From Ilyonectria destructans (lineage: Eukaryota > Ascomycota > Sordariomycetes > Hypocreales > Nectriaceae), in assembly GCA_020740775.1 (NCBI GenBank), contig JAHEWK010000004.1, positions 248,001 to 312,000 on the forward strand: a stretch of DNA of 64,000 nt, given 5' to 3'. The notes beneath the pieces were generated by a model. That model was not told the origin of the DNA and did not search any database. It saw only the letters and a list, made by a program, of their open reading frames with translations. Position 1 is the first letter of the stretch, and the number at the start of each line of letters is the position of its first letter. This document shows positions 42,837 through 51,635 of the stretch, in pieces. A program made the translations under genes and the position numbers.

Positions 42837-44156
42837 CTAGTCTGAATCTCCATCGCTCTGGAGAGTGGCATCTTCGTCTTCTTCAACGATCGCGGCGTTG
42901 GTAACCGAGGGGCGCGAGGGGGCTGTGGCGTTGACTTGAGTGCGTCTGGTTACGCTCCCGGGCCGAATAGGTGCGGCTAATGGACAGCGTTCGATTCTGC
43001 AGTTATCTCTTCCGCAACGGAGACAACATCCTTTGCGGTAGCGTGCATCCATTTCATTCTGATCGACCCACTTGGCACGCTTACCGAGCAAAGCCTGATC
43101 CTCTGGTCGCCTGGATTGGTAGCCATTCGTGTTCTTGCCGCTGCGGGTGCGCCCAGCGTTTACTTGAGTGGATGCTTGTGGGGTTGGCTCCCATTCCATC
43201 ATGTCCTCTCTTCTGACCTCAGCCTGCTGGATATGCTGTTGCTGAGATCTCTGGCTGCTCTGACTACCGTGGTTGTCCAAGCCCCTCGTGTTGCCGCGAG
43301 GTTTCTTCCACTGGCCTAACAGTTCCATCTGGCTGCTAAGCGAGTCGCACCTCTTTGCCAGCCCAACGTAGGTGCTAATCGCGACGGAATCAGAGCCTAT
43401 AAGAGCGGCCTTCATTCTGTCGTTTAGTGCCTCCTGGAGGTAAGAAATCTTGCTGTCATCTGGCCAATATTCGGCATTGGCGTTGGCGATCTCTTTCTCG
43501 AAACGAGGGTAGAACGAAGTAAAGGGTTCGTTTTCTCCTTGCTTAATCGAGTGCAGGTTGCGAGTAGCTCTCTGTTTACGATCCTTCTCTCCGTACAACA
43601 GTTCAAGGCGGTTGAGCAGTTCAGCCACATTAAACGTCCTCTTCTCAATTTGCATCTCCACAAAGGTGGTCACATTGTCTTTAGCCTTGCCTTCCAGGCT
43701 CATAAAGACATACATAAAGTGGCCCTCTGCGTCTCCGAGGGCTTCGCCGTCGACTCGTAGTTTCCCTTCGGTCTCCAACTTCCAGCTACGCCACTGGGAC
43801 TTGTCACCACTGTACTTCGGGACATCTCGCAGCTTGGGGCGCTTGGTCGGGTGAGGACTGTAAGTGATAACCGTATTGGCGGGATCGGCGGTGATAGAAG
43901 GGTTGGTAGTAGTGTTGGGAGTGACAGGAACAGCGGTTGTCTTATTGTCTTCTGGCGCCAGCGTGGGCGCTGGTGTGGGCTGTATAGACTGGATGGACGT
44001 TTCCAGTGCTAACAGCTTCAATTTCGTTTCCTCATTTGCCTCTCTTAGGGCCATATTCTCGGACCGCATAAGCCTGACTTCGCTCAAGAGTTGCTCGAGT
44101 ACGCTAGCCGACTGGCTAGTGGTTTCCCCCTGAGTCATGCCGTCTGAGTGGTCCAT
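42837..44156 (-). CDS. gag: gag capsid/nucleocapsid protein
   Basis: 439 residues. The N-terminal 60 residues include a short heptad-like stretch (LEQLLSEVRLMRSENMALRE, coiled-coil candidate), then a Pro/Thr-rich linker. The retrotrans-gag capsid domain is at about 115-270 (WRSWKLETEGKLR, AELLNRLELLYGEKDRKQ, FTSFYPRFEKEIA). Near residue 390 is a zinc knuckle CLRCGRDNCRIERC, where the usual CCHC His is Cys, giving a CCCC set. It ends at a TAG (42839-42837) and the pol frame continues without a frame change, so pol is probably made by stop readthrough or reinitiation. The ATG overlaps the TAA of the upstream open leader frame (TAATG). Confidence 0.9.
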   Translation of the reverse strand: MDHSDGMTQGETTSQSASVLEQLLSEVRLMRSENMALREANEETKLKLLALETSIQSIQPTPAPTLAPEDNKTTAVPVTPNTTTNPSITADPANTVITYSPHPTKRPKLRDVPKYSGDKSQWRSWKLETEGKLRVDGEALGDAEGHFMYVFMSLEGKAKDNVTTFVEMQIEKRTFNVAELLNRLELLYGEKDRKQRATRNLHSIKQGENEPFTSFYPRFEKEIANANAEYWPDDSKISYLQEALNDRMKAALIGSDSVAISTYVGLAKRCDSLSSQMELLGQWKKPRGNTRGLDNHGSQSSQRSQQQHIQQAEVRREDMMEWEPTPQASTQVNAGRTRSGKNTNGYQSRRPEDQALLGKRAKWVDQNEMDARYRKGCCLRCGRDNCRIERCPLAAPIRPGSVTRRTQVNATAPSRPSVTNAAIVEEDEDATLQSDGDSD

Positions 44157-44202
44157 TATTCTTCTTCGCTTGTGGCTTCTGGTGCTTCTAACTTCTTAAC
44201 TC

Positions 44203-44238
44203 CGGGTGCTTCGGGTGCTTCGGGTGCTTCGGGTGCTT
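44203..44238 (-). repeat. four tandem 9-bp units in the gag leader
   Basis: CGGGTGCTT occurs four times in a row. In element orientation the frame reads (GAA GCA CCC)n, that is repeated EAP, in an open frame without an ATG that ends at a TAA overlapping the gag ATG. It is probably untranslated leader or a leftover of an N-terminal extension. Confidence 0.8.
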
Positions 44239-44308
44239 CGGCTGACTTTTTGACTTCTGGACTCGGGATGAGTCGTTGACTTCTGGACTTCAGCAGATTT
44301 CTGAAGTG

Positions 44309-44320
44309 ATCTTGAAAGTA
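44309..44320 (-). other. self-priming primer-binding site
   Basis: The 12 bases just inside the 5' LTR read TACTTTCAAGAT in element orientation. They are the exact reverse complement of ATCTTGAAAGTA inside the LTR (44382-44371). No match to a tRNA 3' end (TGG...) is seen. In Tf1 and relatives the 5' end of the RNA folds back on such a site to prime cDNA synthesis, so the same mechanism is inferred here. Confidence 0.85.
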
Positions 44321-44536
44321 TGTGAAAGGCCTCTAGTGAGTTGATTCAACTAACTAGTCCCTATGCTGTTTACTTTCAAGATGAAGAAAGGAAAGAATCT
44401 AAATACAAACTGGGTGCGTGAAGACGCGTTATATCTTCTTTAATATAGAAGATTCGAGAATCAACTCGATGGCGCTGTGGAGAAGAATTCGGGCTTGGCG
44501 GCAGAGCCGCCAGCCAAGTGGGCCTGACCCGTTACA
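44321..44536 (-). repeat. 5' LTR (right copy)
   Basis: Drives transcription leftward. Identical to the left LTR over all 216 bases, which is the basis for calling the insertion recent. Confidence 0.95.
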
Positions 44537-44541
44537 TTTGG
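44537..44541. repeat. target site duplication (right), TTTGG
   Basis: Matches exactly the five bases left of the element, which fixes both ends of the insertion. Confidence 0.9.
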
Positions 44542-45041
44542 TCTCTCTGGGTAATCTCCAATGCTCGTAACGCCACGACTAACTTCGCTCGTATCTATGG
44601 TAGCCAAAAGTTGACCACATAAGTGAGCCTCAGATGATTGACGAGAGTATCAATGTGTAGGATTGCGCATATACCAGGTTAGGGATCATAAGCAACACTC
44701 ATATTTCGAGTTGTGGGAGCACTTAGCACGTCGGATCTTTCCAACTCAACCTCTAGTATGCCGGATTTATACACAAGCCCAAAAGCATGGATGGAATTAT
44801 GGACAAGTATAGGCACACATAATAGCTAGCTAGCTGTGAGACCCGGCAGCTTAAGGATAACATGCAGTGGAAACTGAGCAAGATCAATGAATCAACCAAT
44901 CATCTGGCTAACATCAGGACATGCCAAGAGTAAAGGGCGTATAACTGACTAAGCCCTTCCTTGCTCAGATACCTTATCTCCAACTTCAGGCTCCAAGGTT
45001 TCTGTTCCTCTGCAGAAAACTGCCATAGTTCTCCTCCGACA
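44542..45041. other. intergenic, promoter of the MFS gene now beside an LTR
   Basis: 500 bases between the retrotransposon and the transporter start. A GCTAGCTAGCT run lies near 44824-44834. No gene seen. Confidence 0.5.
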
Positions 45042-46292
45042 ATGGAAGACATCAATACCGAACAAATCTCGGCGCCAGTGGCAGAGGCATATCCTGAGCG
45101 CGGCCTAAAAGCTCACAGCGTCACCCTCGGCGCTTGGCTTGCTCTCTTTCCAGCTTCAGGACTACTCAACTCGGCCGGGATATTCCAAGCCTACCTATTG
45201 GAAAATGAGTTGGCAGGCTACTCAGAAAGCAAAGTAGGCTGGATTTTCAGCACGTTTGCATTTTTGTTCTTTTTCGGTGGCCTCCATGTCGGACCTATCT
45301 TCGACAAACATGGATTGAAAATACTGCTGCCCACCGGCGCAGTCGGCCTTGTTATTTCGCTGGTGTGCACAAGTTTCTGCAGAGAGTATTATCAATTTTT
45401 CCTATCCTTCAGCGTCCTCGGCGGCATCGCGTCGTCTATTTTATGGACTTCCAGTATTGCCACTCTTGGACACTGGTTTCAACTCAACCGCGGCCTGGCG
45501 ACTGGCCTCGCAACGACTGCTGGCGGTTTCGGCGGCGTCATATATCCTTTGCTGTTCAACCATCTCACGCCTCGAATTGGCTTTGCCTGGTCAATCCGTT
45601 GCTTCGCCCTGTTTAGTGCCTTTTGTTTTGTCCTCAGCTTGCTGCTACTGAAGACACGTCTCCCGCCAAACAAACAAGCACGCATGCTCCTCGACTGGCA
45701 CGGCTTCAAGGATTTACGCTTCATTCTCACCATGTCCGCAATATTCATCCTCGACTGGGCCGTCCTTGTGCCACCTGCATACATCACGACTTATTCCACT
45801 TCCCATGGTATTGACAGCATATCCCATCACATTCTGGCCATTCTCAACGCCGCCTCAATCTTAGGTCGTAGTATCCCTGGTCCAGTTGCGGATAGACTTG
45901 GTCGATTCAACGTTATGATCCTGTGTTCAGCCATGTGCACCATTTCTATTTTGGGTCTTTGGCTTAACGTCGGCTCGAGCGCTCTCGCAGCCATCGCATT
46001 CGCTGTCCTGTACGGCTTCTTCAGTGGCTCAGCGTACAGCCTAACGCCCGTGTGCGTGGCCCAGCTGTGCCGCAGAGAGAACTACGCGAGTCGCTATGGA
46101 ACCGCGTATGGGGTTGTCAGTCTTGCGACGTTGGCCGGAATACCCATTTCCGGAAATATACTAAATGTAGGAAATGGCGAGAACTACCAAGCGTTAATAT
46201 TGTTCTGCGGTGCAGCGTATGCAGGAAGCACAGGGTTGTTCGTCGTTGCAAGAGGGGTTGGTGGAGGCTGGAGGTTGCGGACTAGGTTTTGA
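45042..46292 (+). CDS. MFS transporter, monocarboxylate-permease (MCT) type
   Basis: 416 residues, no intron. It starts MEDINTEQISAPVAEAYPER (the strong ATG at 45042 was chosen over an upstream in-frame extension without initiator context). After a polar N-terminus the first TM block reads LGAWLALFPASGLLNSAGIF, and YSESKVGWIFSTFAF follows, both typical of fungal MCT-like permeases. Further features are GPIFDKHGLK (loop 2-3), TSSIATLGHWFQLNRGLATG, and RSIPGPVADRLGRFN (loop 8-9). It should be a 12-TM plasma membrane or organellar carrier, possibly for monocarboxylates or other small metabolites; the substrate cannot be told. The fresh retrotransposon ends 505 bases upstream. Confidence 0.88.
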   Translation: MEDINTEQISAPVAEAYPERGLKAHSVTLGAWLALFPASGLLNSAGIFQAYLLENELAGYSESKVGWIFSTFAFLFFFGGLHVGPIFDKHGLKILLPTGAVGLVISLVCTSFCREYYQFFLSFSVLGGIASSILWTSSIATLGHWFQLNRGLATGLATTAGGFGGVIYPLLFNHLTPRIGFAWSIRCFALFSAFCFVLSLLLLKTRLPPNKQARMLLDWHGFKDLRFILTMSAIFILDWAVLVPPAYITTYSTSHGIDSISHHILAILNAASILGRSIPGPVADRLGRFNVMILCSAMCTISILGLWLNVGSSALAAIAFAVLYGFFSGSAYSLTPVCVAQLCRRENYASRYGTAYGVVSLATLAGIPISGNILNVGNGENYQALILFCGAAYAGSTGLFVVARGVGGGWRLRTRF

Positions 46293-46876
46293 GTAGTCGC
46301 AGTGAATTGAAAGGATCAGACTATTTATCATGGATTAGGATCTCATCAAGAAGAGTGGTGCCAAGGTACCAGGTCGCAGAACCGTTGGGGAGCTCGGAGT
46401 TCAAAGGCAGACTCCGCAATAACAGACAACTAGGGTAGCTCCTTTTCGCCAGAATCGGCCAACATAGCGACTGGTTCCCTGAAAGGCTCGGGATATGGAT
46501 ACCTGCCGATGACTAAATGAGAAGACAAGTGAAGACAACGGGTAAAGGAAGCAAGAACTTTTGCTGGTATTTTTATGCCCTGGAAAGCTAGGCTCTAACT
46601 TGGTGTCACAAGGTCGGAGGCTTTATCCAGCATTCCTAAAAGGGACTTGACTTAACTGAAATGATATAGCACGTGGACAGATGACGTCGACAATGTAGTG
46701 CGTCACGCGCAACGATAATGACGTCACCACTTTTGCAGGACGCGTATCACCCCACCATTAGCTCATTATTCGTCCTCTTTATGAATTACGGCCAAATTCC
46801 ACTTCATTCAACTCCTGCTATCCTCGTCCTAAAGTCCTTACCTTGAAGTAAAACAAGAAACACACCAAACGCCAAC
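46293..46876. other. intergenic, promoter of the PLDc_N gene
   Basis: Contains GACGTCAC- and TGACGTC-type CRE/AP-1-like motifs (about 46683 and 46719-46725) and a TCCTCGTCCTAAAGTCC leader. No gene seen. Confidence 0.45.
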
Positions 46877-47264
46877 ATGATGCAAAACGTACTCCTGTCG
46901 ACCTTTCTTTGCCAGCTCTTCGCTGTGCTCGCCTTCGCCGCACCGATTGCGGACGAGACTCTCTCGACGACCGGTCATGATAACATTGGATACGGTACTG
47001 GTGGAGGGATCGTTGGGCTGATCATCTTGATTCTCGATATAATCGTCGTCAGTACGTGTTAACAAATCCCCACCTTGTTCGTTGTGAATCACTACTAACT
47101 ACTCACTCCTTTCAGTCGAAGTTCTCAAGTCGAACCGTCCGCCCGCCTCCAAGCTGTTGTGGTGTCTCGTCATCTTCCTTTTCCCCCTCGTCGGAATGGT
47201 CATCTACTACCTGTTTTCGAACCGTAACGCCCACAACAGCGGATCCTACGAGGTTCTGCCCTAG
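46877..47264 (+). CDS. small membrane protein with PLDc_N (phospholipase D N-terminal) domain
   Basis: Two exons, 46877-47051 and 47116-47264 (107 residues), intron GTACGTG to CTTTCAG. A signal-like first segment (VLLSTFLCQLFAVLAFAAP) is followed by GGGIVGLIILILDIIVV and, across the intron, IEVLKSNRPPASKLLWCLVI, FLFPLVGMVIYYLFSNR. The pattern (TM, EVLKSNRPxxSKLLW, FPxVGxxIYxLFSNR) is the PLDc_N domain found in cardiolipin-synthase N-termini and in stand-alone fungal membrane proteins. Two CRE-like TGACGTC boxes upstream hint at stress-linked control. The role of the stand-alone form is not established. Confidence 0.85.
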
Positions 47265-48546
47265 AAACGACGTCTAGATACTGAATGGGCCCGACATAAT
47301 GATTAAGCGTGTCTGGCGGCCACATGGGAACCAAGATTACGAGGACAAGTGTCTTGGCACTCCACAGGGCATGGATTTATGAGCTAGCGATACTTCGAGG
47401 GGATCGAGCTGAAGTGATGAGCATTACGTCATGAAATATTGGGAGCTTGACGAACAGATGAATTGTAACGGAGGCCAACCTGTCTGTCTATGCTAGACTT
47501 GGTCTTTTTCTTAAACTCTGCAAGTAGTTGTTGAAACGAATCTTGACAATTTGACAGCCTATTCATGTTCTGATGTTGAAGTATAATCTGTTTTCTTTTA
47601 GAGAAAGTGAAGAATTGCGAATAATATCCTTCGAGATTGAGGAGTGAATGGGTTTCACAACGACATGAAAGCTTTTATGGACCACAAAATACGTTTACCT
47701 TTTACACTTGGGATCTGATATGATTCCAATCGACTGATACACTCTTCTCTCCCAGGATGATGTCACTTACATCCTCACCTCCCTCTACTACGCATCAATT
47801 TATCCTCTTTGCTTTTGTATTAGCTCCCCTGTTTGCAGGCTATCGTGCTGGCAATATTCTCTCTGATCGTTCACATACTCTAATTCTTACACGATGAGAG
47901 ACGACGCACCCCTTCACCGGCAATCCGCATAAACTTGCTCCCCCACCGCTCGTTTCAATGGTCTCTGCATCAATCCACCACCTACTACGCCCGTCGCATG
48001 CACTATGGGAGACCACCCGCCGTGTCCTCACTAGCACCTGTACGCCTACCATGTTCTCCACCCCAGGCTGAATGTAAGTTCGCCATTGCATCACCACTCC
48101 AACGCAGGCGACCTTTACCGTCTGTACTGCCGGCAATGATGCTCAGTGTTTGAGTGGAAAGGAGGTGCACGTATCTGGTCCAACCCCCAATGAATCCCTG
48201 GGTTTACTGTTAACAATGATGAACCCTGTCAGACCGCAAGCACTCAAATAGGTTGTTCACCTGTGTTTTGGATCTAATATAAACCACGGGCAAAACGCTG
48301 TTTTGGATGGAGGAGGGTTTTGTGGGCTGCCAGAGGGAAAACAGTAATCTTCTATAACTAGAGGCAACCCAGAAATATATTTGGCTTCATGAATTAGGCG
48401 AGAATTAATATCCCCATTAGCATAGTTACTTGTTATATGTCTTGTCAATCGCTTCGTATACATCACCAAGCATGCGTAAACTTAGTTACGTTAAGCATAG
48501 ACAGATTGACGCAACCTAAAACCTAAAGCGCTATTATCAAAACACT
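47265..48546. other. intergenic with a possible decayed secreted gene
   Basis: Apart from the weak relic noted above, I saw nothing in this stretch. Confidence 0.35.
47758..48243 (+). pseudogene. possible decayed small secreted protein
   Basis: A signal-like start (MMSLTSSPPSTTHQFILFAF) at about 47758 runs into a stop. Further right, pieces in different frames (TSTCTPTMFSTPG near 48030-48065 and TVCTAGNDAQCLSGKEVHVS near 48118-48175) look like a small Cys-containing secreted protein. The frames do not join without indels. Weak call. Confidence 0.22.
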
Positions 48547-48917
48547 CTAACAATGATCACTCTTGCCAGGGCCTCCATCCTTGCAACCGTTACTGCAAAA
48601 GCTCTTGAATCTGATCTCTCCGTTGACGCCTCCAGTGCAGTAGAAGACCGAATCCGTGACGTGACTCTTCCCAAGACATGTGGACTTTTGACTACGAATC
48701 AATTCATCTGCAATTTGAGGAAAATATTTGCCTTGATGAGAGTAGGAATCAGCATTTATTGCCCTCCAACCGCAATGTTACCACCAGCTCCATTCTTCTT
48801 ACCGATGTCCAATAGAAAACTGCCACAATAATTAAGTTTGGGGGTGCAGTTTCTGGCTTCGCTCAACGCCACAAGGCTAGCCACCAGAGCGAGAGGAAGA
48901 AGAGAAATGTTGACCAT
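48547..48917 (-). CDS. small secreted cysteine-rich protein (effector-like)
   Basis: Two exons on the minus strand, 48917-48803 and 48731-48547, with a 71-base intron (GTAAGAAG to CATCAAG), giving 99 residues. Signal peptide MVNISLLPLALVASLVALSEA, then a mature part of about 78 residues with seven Cys (NCTPKLNYCG, STCLGK, FYCTGG, SFCSNGC and the terminal HC). The spacing (YCGxxLxxIGKY early, FCSNGCKDGGxGxSDxC at the end) fits a family of small secreted proteins I associate with Fusarium-like and other Sordariomycete fungi and that is often listed among effector candidates. A second possible acceptor 24 bases further in would keep the frame but drop the conserved IGKY. Function unknown. Confidence 0.75.
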
Positions 48918-50259
48918 TTTGTTTGCAGATGAGCATAAAACAAGCTTTTAGATAGAAATGGAACCGTTGGTAGAGACGTTAAATAATATTTGTTGCGGAG
49001 GGGCCGAGGAGCCGAGAAGGAGGTCTATATATAAGCTTGTAATCATCTAGGCTAGTGATCTCACGGGGTCCAGCCACAATGCCTTTGCAAAGGTCTAGAC
49101 CTCAGCCCGCGGAACCCGGCACCTAGAGCTATTTAATTTTTGCAACTAATTATTCTTATCGGCACTCAGCCGCAGATTACTAGCGCTATTACTCTGGCTT
49201 AGCTGGAATAGCGGTGTCGCATTCATTTTGTATTTCTCTCGGCGTATCTTCACTTTACACCACCAACGCGCATATCGATGCCATTTCGACTCAATGCAAT
49301 AATATGGTATTCAAGAGCATCCTTTAAGTTAATGAGATTGTTTTAAACTGGGCGAGCTGGTGTAGGACGGGTCAGCTGTCGCAGATGCCTCGGGAGTAAG
49401 ACTTGTAGGTGGCGTAATTAGCTAGTGACAGTTAGCCCTGAACCGTCCATTCAGCCTCGAACACATCTAGTCAGCCCCAAAGGCGTTCAAGGCTAACCAG
49501 GGATGAAGGTGCTAAATGTCGAGGATGACTGCAGAAAACTAAGGGAATGCCACCTCAGCGGGCTTTGAACTGGTCACTTTCAACCAGCGAGCCATCGATG
49601 TTCACATTGACCGAGTGCTCTCATGGATTTTTATCAGCTACAGAGCCTACTTGCTTATCGATTTGTGCCCAGAAACGATGATAAGTGCAAACGATAGTAT
49701 GATAGAGACGCGCAGCATTTCAGTGTGCACTGTTCAAAATATATTGTGCAAGTCGGTCCAGAAAGACCCCTTCATTATATCACTATTCCCCTCTCACACC
49801 GACCACAAGGCACGGAAATCCCATACGTATACAAACTACAATCCCAATAATTCCACTCCTTCCAATCGCCACACTACTTGCACATCGTGCAATGTCAGGC
49901 ATCGCAGTTATTCGCTCGGTGACTTCTGCCTCGATACTACCAAAATTATCACATCGACACCATCTTTCCGTAGGCTAGCACTACGAGCTCCCGCTTTAGC
50001 TGGAATTTCTAGCTCGGTGGGGGGTTGTTCGGCGGCCAGAGACGCGTCCCAGCGTTTGAGCCATCATGTAAGTTCATCGTCCATTTCTAGCATAGCCATA
50101 CCGGTATTGGCCCTTCAAACAGCAAGTCAGCGAGCAGCTGTCACCCTTTGCTGTGCAGTTGTCGGTTCAACAACATTTTCAGGTCAAGCCGTCGGGGTTT
50201 AGTGATCTCGTGTCTTTCAACTTAAGCAGTAGTTAGTTGATGTTTCGTTAGTACAAGTA
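48918..50259. other. intergenic, nothing recognised
   Basis: Promoter side of the small secreted protein (a TATATATAAG element at about 49026 on plus) and about 1 kb without a supported gene. Confidence 0.4.
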
Positions 50260-50735
50260 TCTTAAGGATAAACGCAAGATCATCATCGGTGAACAATGTC
50301 CTACTATGGGTGTTAGCGACTCCAGTTTGGGTACCAGGCTGAGCCCATTCTCGCGCAGCTACGACCTTGGTTACGATAGTTTGTTGGAAATGATCGTCGT
50401 CACCTACGATGGCAAGATCGTCAAGCTCTCGCCTGATGATATGGGTGGGGACAACTGTGATCTCTTCTGGGCTATGAATGACGGCAGCGGTGGCGATTTC
50501 GGTGTCACTCTTAGTATCACGTCTAGAATGCAAAAATTGAGAGATCAGGGAGGAACTGTTGTTTATGGGCAACTCTTATAGAATCTGCCACAACAGAAAG
50601 AGGAGTTTAAGAAGACGATGGACGTTTTCAACACCAACAGGTACCCAGACGAATTGGCCCTCGAAGCTTTGTGGTCGCGCGAGAAAAACAAGCAACTTAC
50701 TGGCGATATTACCGTCATTTGCCGTGGGATCACAT
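50260..50735 (+). pseudogene. FAD-linked (BBE-like) oxidoreductase relic
   Basis: The first frame reads IIIGEQCPTMGV, LSPFSRSYDLGYDSLLEMIV, VVTYDGKIVKLSP, CDLFWAMNDGSGGDFGV, which match the FAD-binding core of berberine-bridge/VAO-type oxidases (patterns CPTVGVGG, YGLGADNLLEMTVVTADG, DLFWALRGGGGGNFGV). The frame then stops at 50580; a piece downstream (MDVFNTNRYPDELALEALWS) continues the family but is interrupted. The FAD histidine/cysteine region and most of the C-terminal half are missing. Confidence 0.6.
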
Positions 50736-51235
50736 CGGAGACAAAACAGAGGGGGTCGACTCGGGAACTGAAGGAGAGCCGGACGCAATGGTTTGCTTGC
50801 CTTTGTATCAACTGGGTCAGGCTTCTCTTGACTACCCTCTGGCAGCATCCCACCGCTAGTATCCTCTAGAACTATATTATGGACCCTGAATACTGGTTCA
50901 TGACATCTCGTATCACAAAGGGCAGCATGTGGCGCCTTAGTTATAGTGTATTCAGTGAGCTGGCAAAGGAGCAACTCATTGCTCAACAACCTGCTAAATG
51001 GCGAGAAATGCTCCCACGGTCTCCCATGCTTGAAGAGTATGATCAATTCATTGACCGGATATCGAGTAATAACCTTCAACGATCAAGCAACAACGATCCA
51101 AAAAAGCATCGTGCAGAGAGATCCTTTATCGCCCTAATGGACGAAGCTGGCACTGAGAAAGCCAAAGTCAAGGAACTGCTTCCGGGTATCACCTTATCTA
51201 ATGTGCGACCCTATGTAAAAGCCACTTCTTATTAG
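50736..51235 (+). pseudogene. FAD-dependent aromatic monooxygenase (PHBH-type) relic
   Basis: The frame from about 50879 reads DPEYWFMTSRITKGSMWRLS, EQLIAQQPAKWREMLP, then LEEYDQFIDRISSNNLQRSS, matching fungal PHBH-type flavin monooxygenases before and after the FAD GD motif. The family's CLAGDAAH block, which should lie between MLP and the next piece, is absent, so an internal deletion of roughly 60 residues is likely. The 5' part blends into the tail of the BBE-like relic; the two families do not belong to one gene. Confidence 0.5.
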
Positions 51236-51635
51236 ACTCTAAGTAGTCTGTATAAACTATTTTCTTATTGCTGTGTGCTTGAACATTTCACTAAACACGT
51301 CATTAGCAATATGTGCGCCGCAGTGCCTTCCCTCAATTGCGGCCACTCCAGTCCTTTTTTTTTTTTTTTTTTTGTACATGAACGGGCAAAGAGGCTTCTG
51401 CGTATGGGATTATATTTCCAGCGCAGATCCGATTTATACAGATGATACAGGTCGAACTGGGACTTGTTTGTATCGGTTCGCTGATTTCTGGGAGATAAAC
51501 AGGAAAAATTCCCATACTGGAGGTGACAATGTCCAACCTATATGGGCGACACTCGTGGTTCTAGATACAACTGTATAAATTATCATTACTATAGTATGAG
51601 CAGTATATAAATAATTCGAAGTAAGTCTTTTTTTC
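51236..51635. other. intergenic with a T19 run
   Basis: 3' flank of the minus-strand glutaminase gene. A run of 19 T lies at 51355-51373. Confidence 0.5.

Larger units (their letters stand above)
38931..44536 (-). mobile_element. complete Ty3/Gypsy chromovirus (Tf1/sushi type), 5,606 bp
   Basis: Minus-strand LTR retrotransposon with two LTRs of 216 bp that I compared base by base and found identical, bounded by TG...CA (TGTGAAAG...GTTACA on plus). It has a perfect 5-bp duplication, a self-complementary primer-binding site, a polypurine tract, and intact gag and pol with protease, RT, RNase H, integrase and a C-terminal chromodomain. The pol order (RT, RNase H, IN) and chromodomain place it in the chromoviruses, next to fungal elements such as those of the Tf1/sushi group. 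Identical LTRs, and open frames except for one programmed-looking stop, suggest insertion within very recent evolutionary time. Confidence 0.95.

Noticed and set aside
42050..44133. several plus-strand frames inside the chromovirus
   Set aside because: Shadows of gag and pol on the opposite strand.
48553..48831. plus-strand frame of 92 codons
   Set aside because: It lies antisense to the spliced secreted cysteine-rich gene, which has a signal peptide and better motif support.
49555..49625. tRNA-like stretch (minus strand AGTTCAAAGC)
   Set aside because: The T-loop-like string matches in part, but no convincing acceptor, D-arm and anticodon stem can be folded around it.
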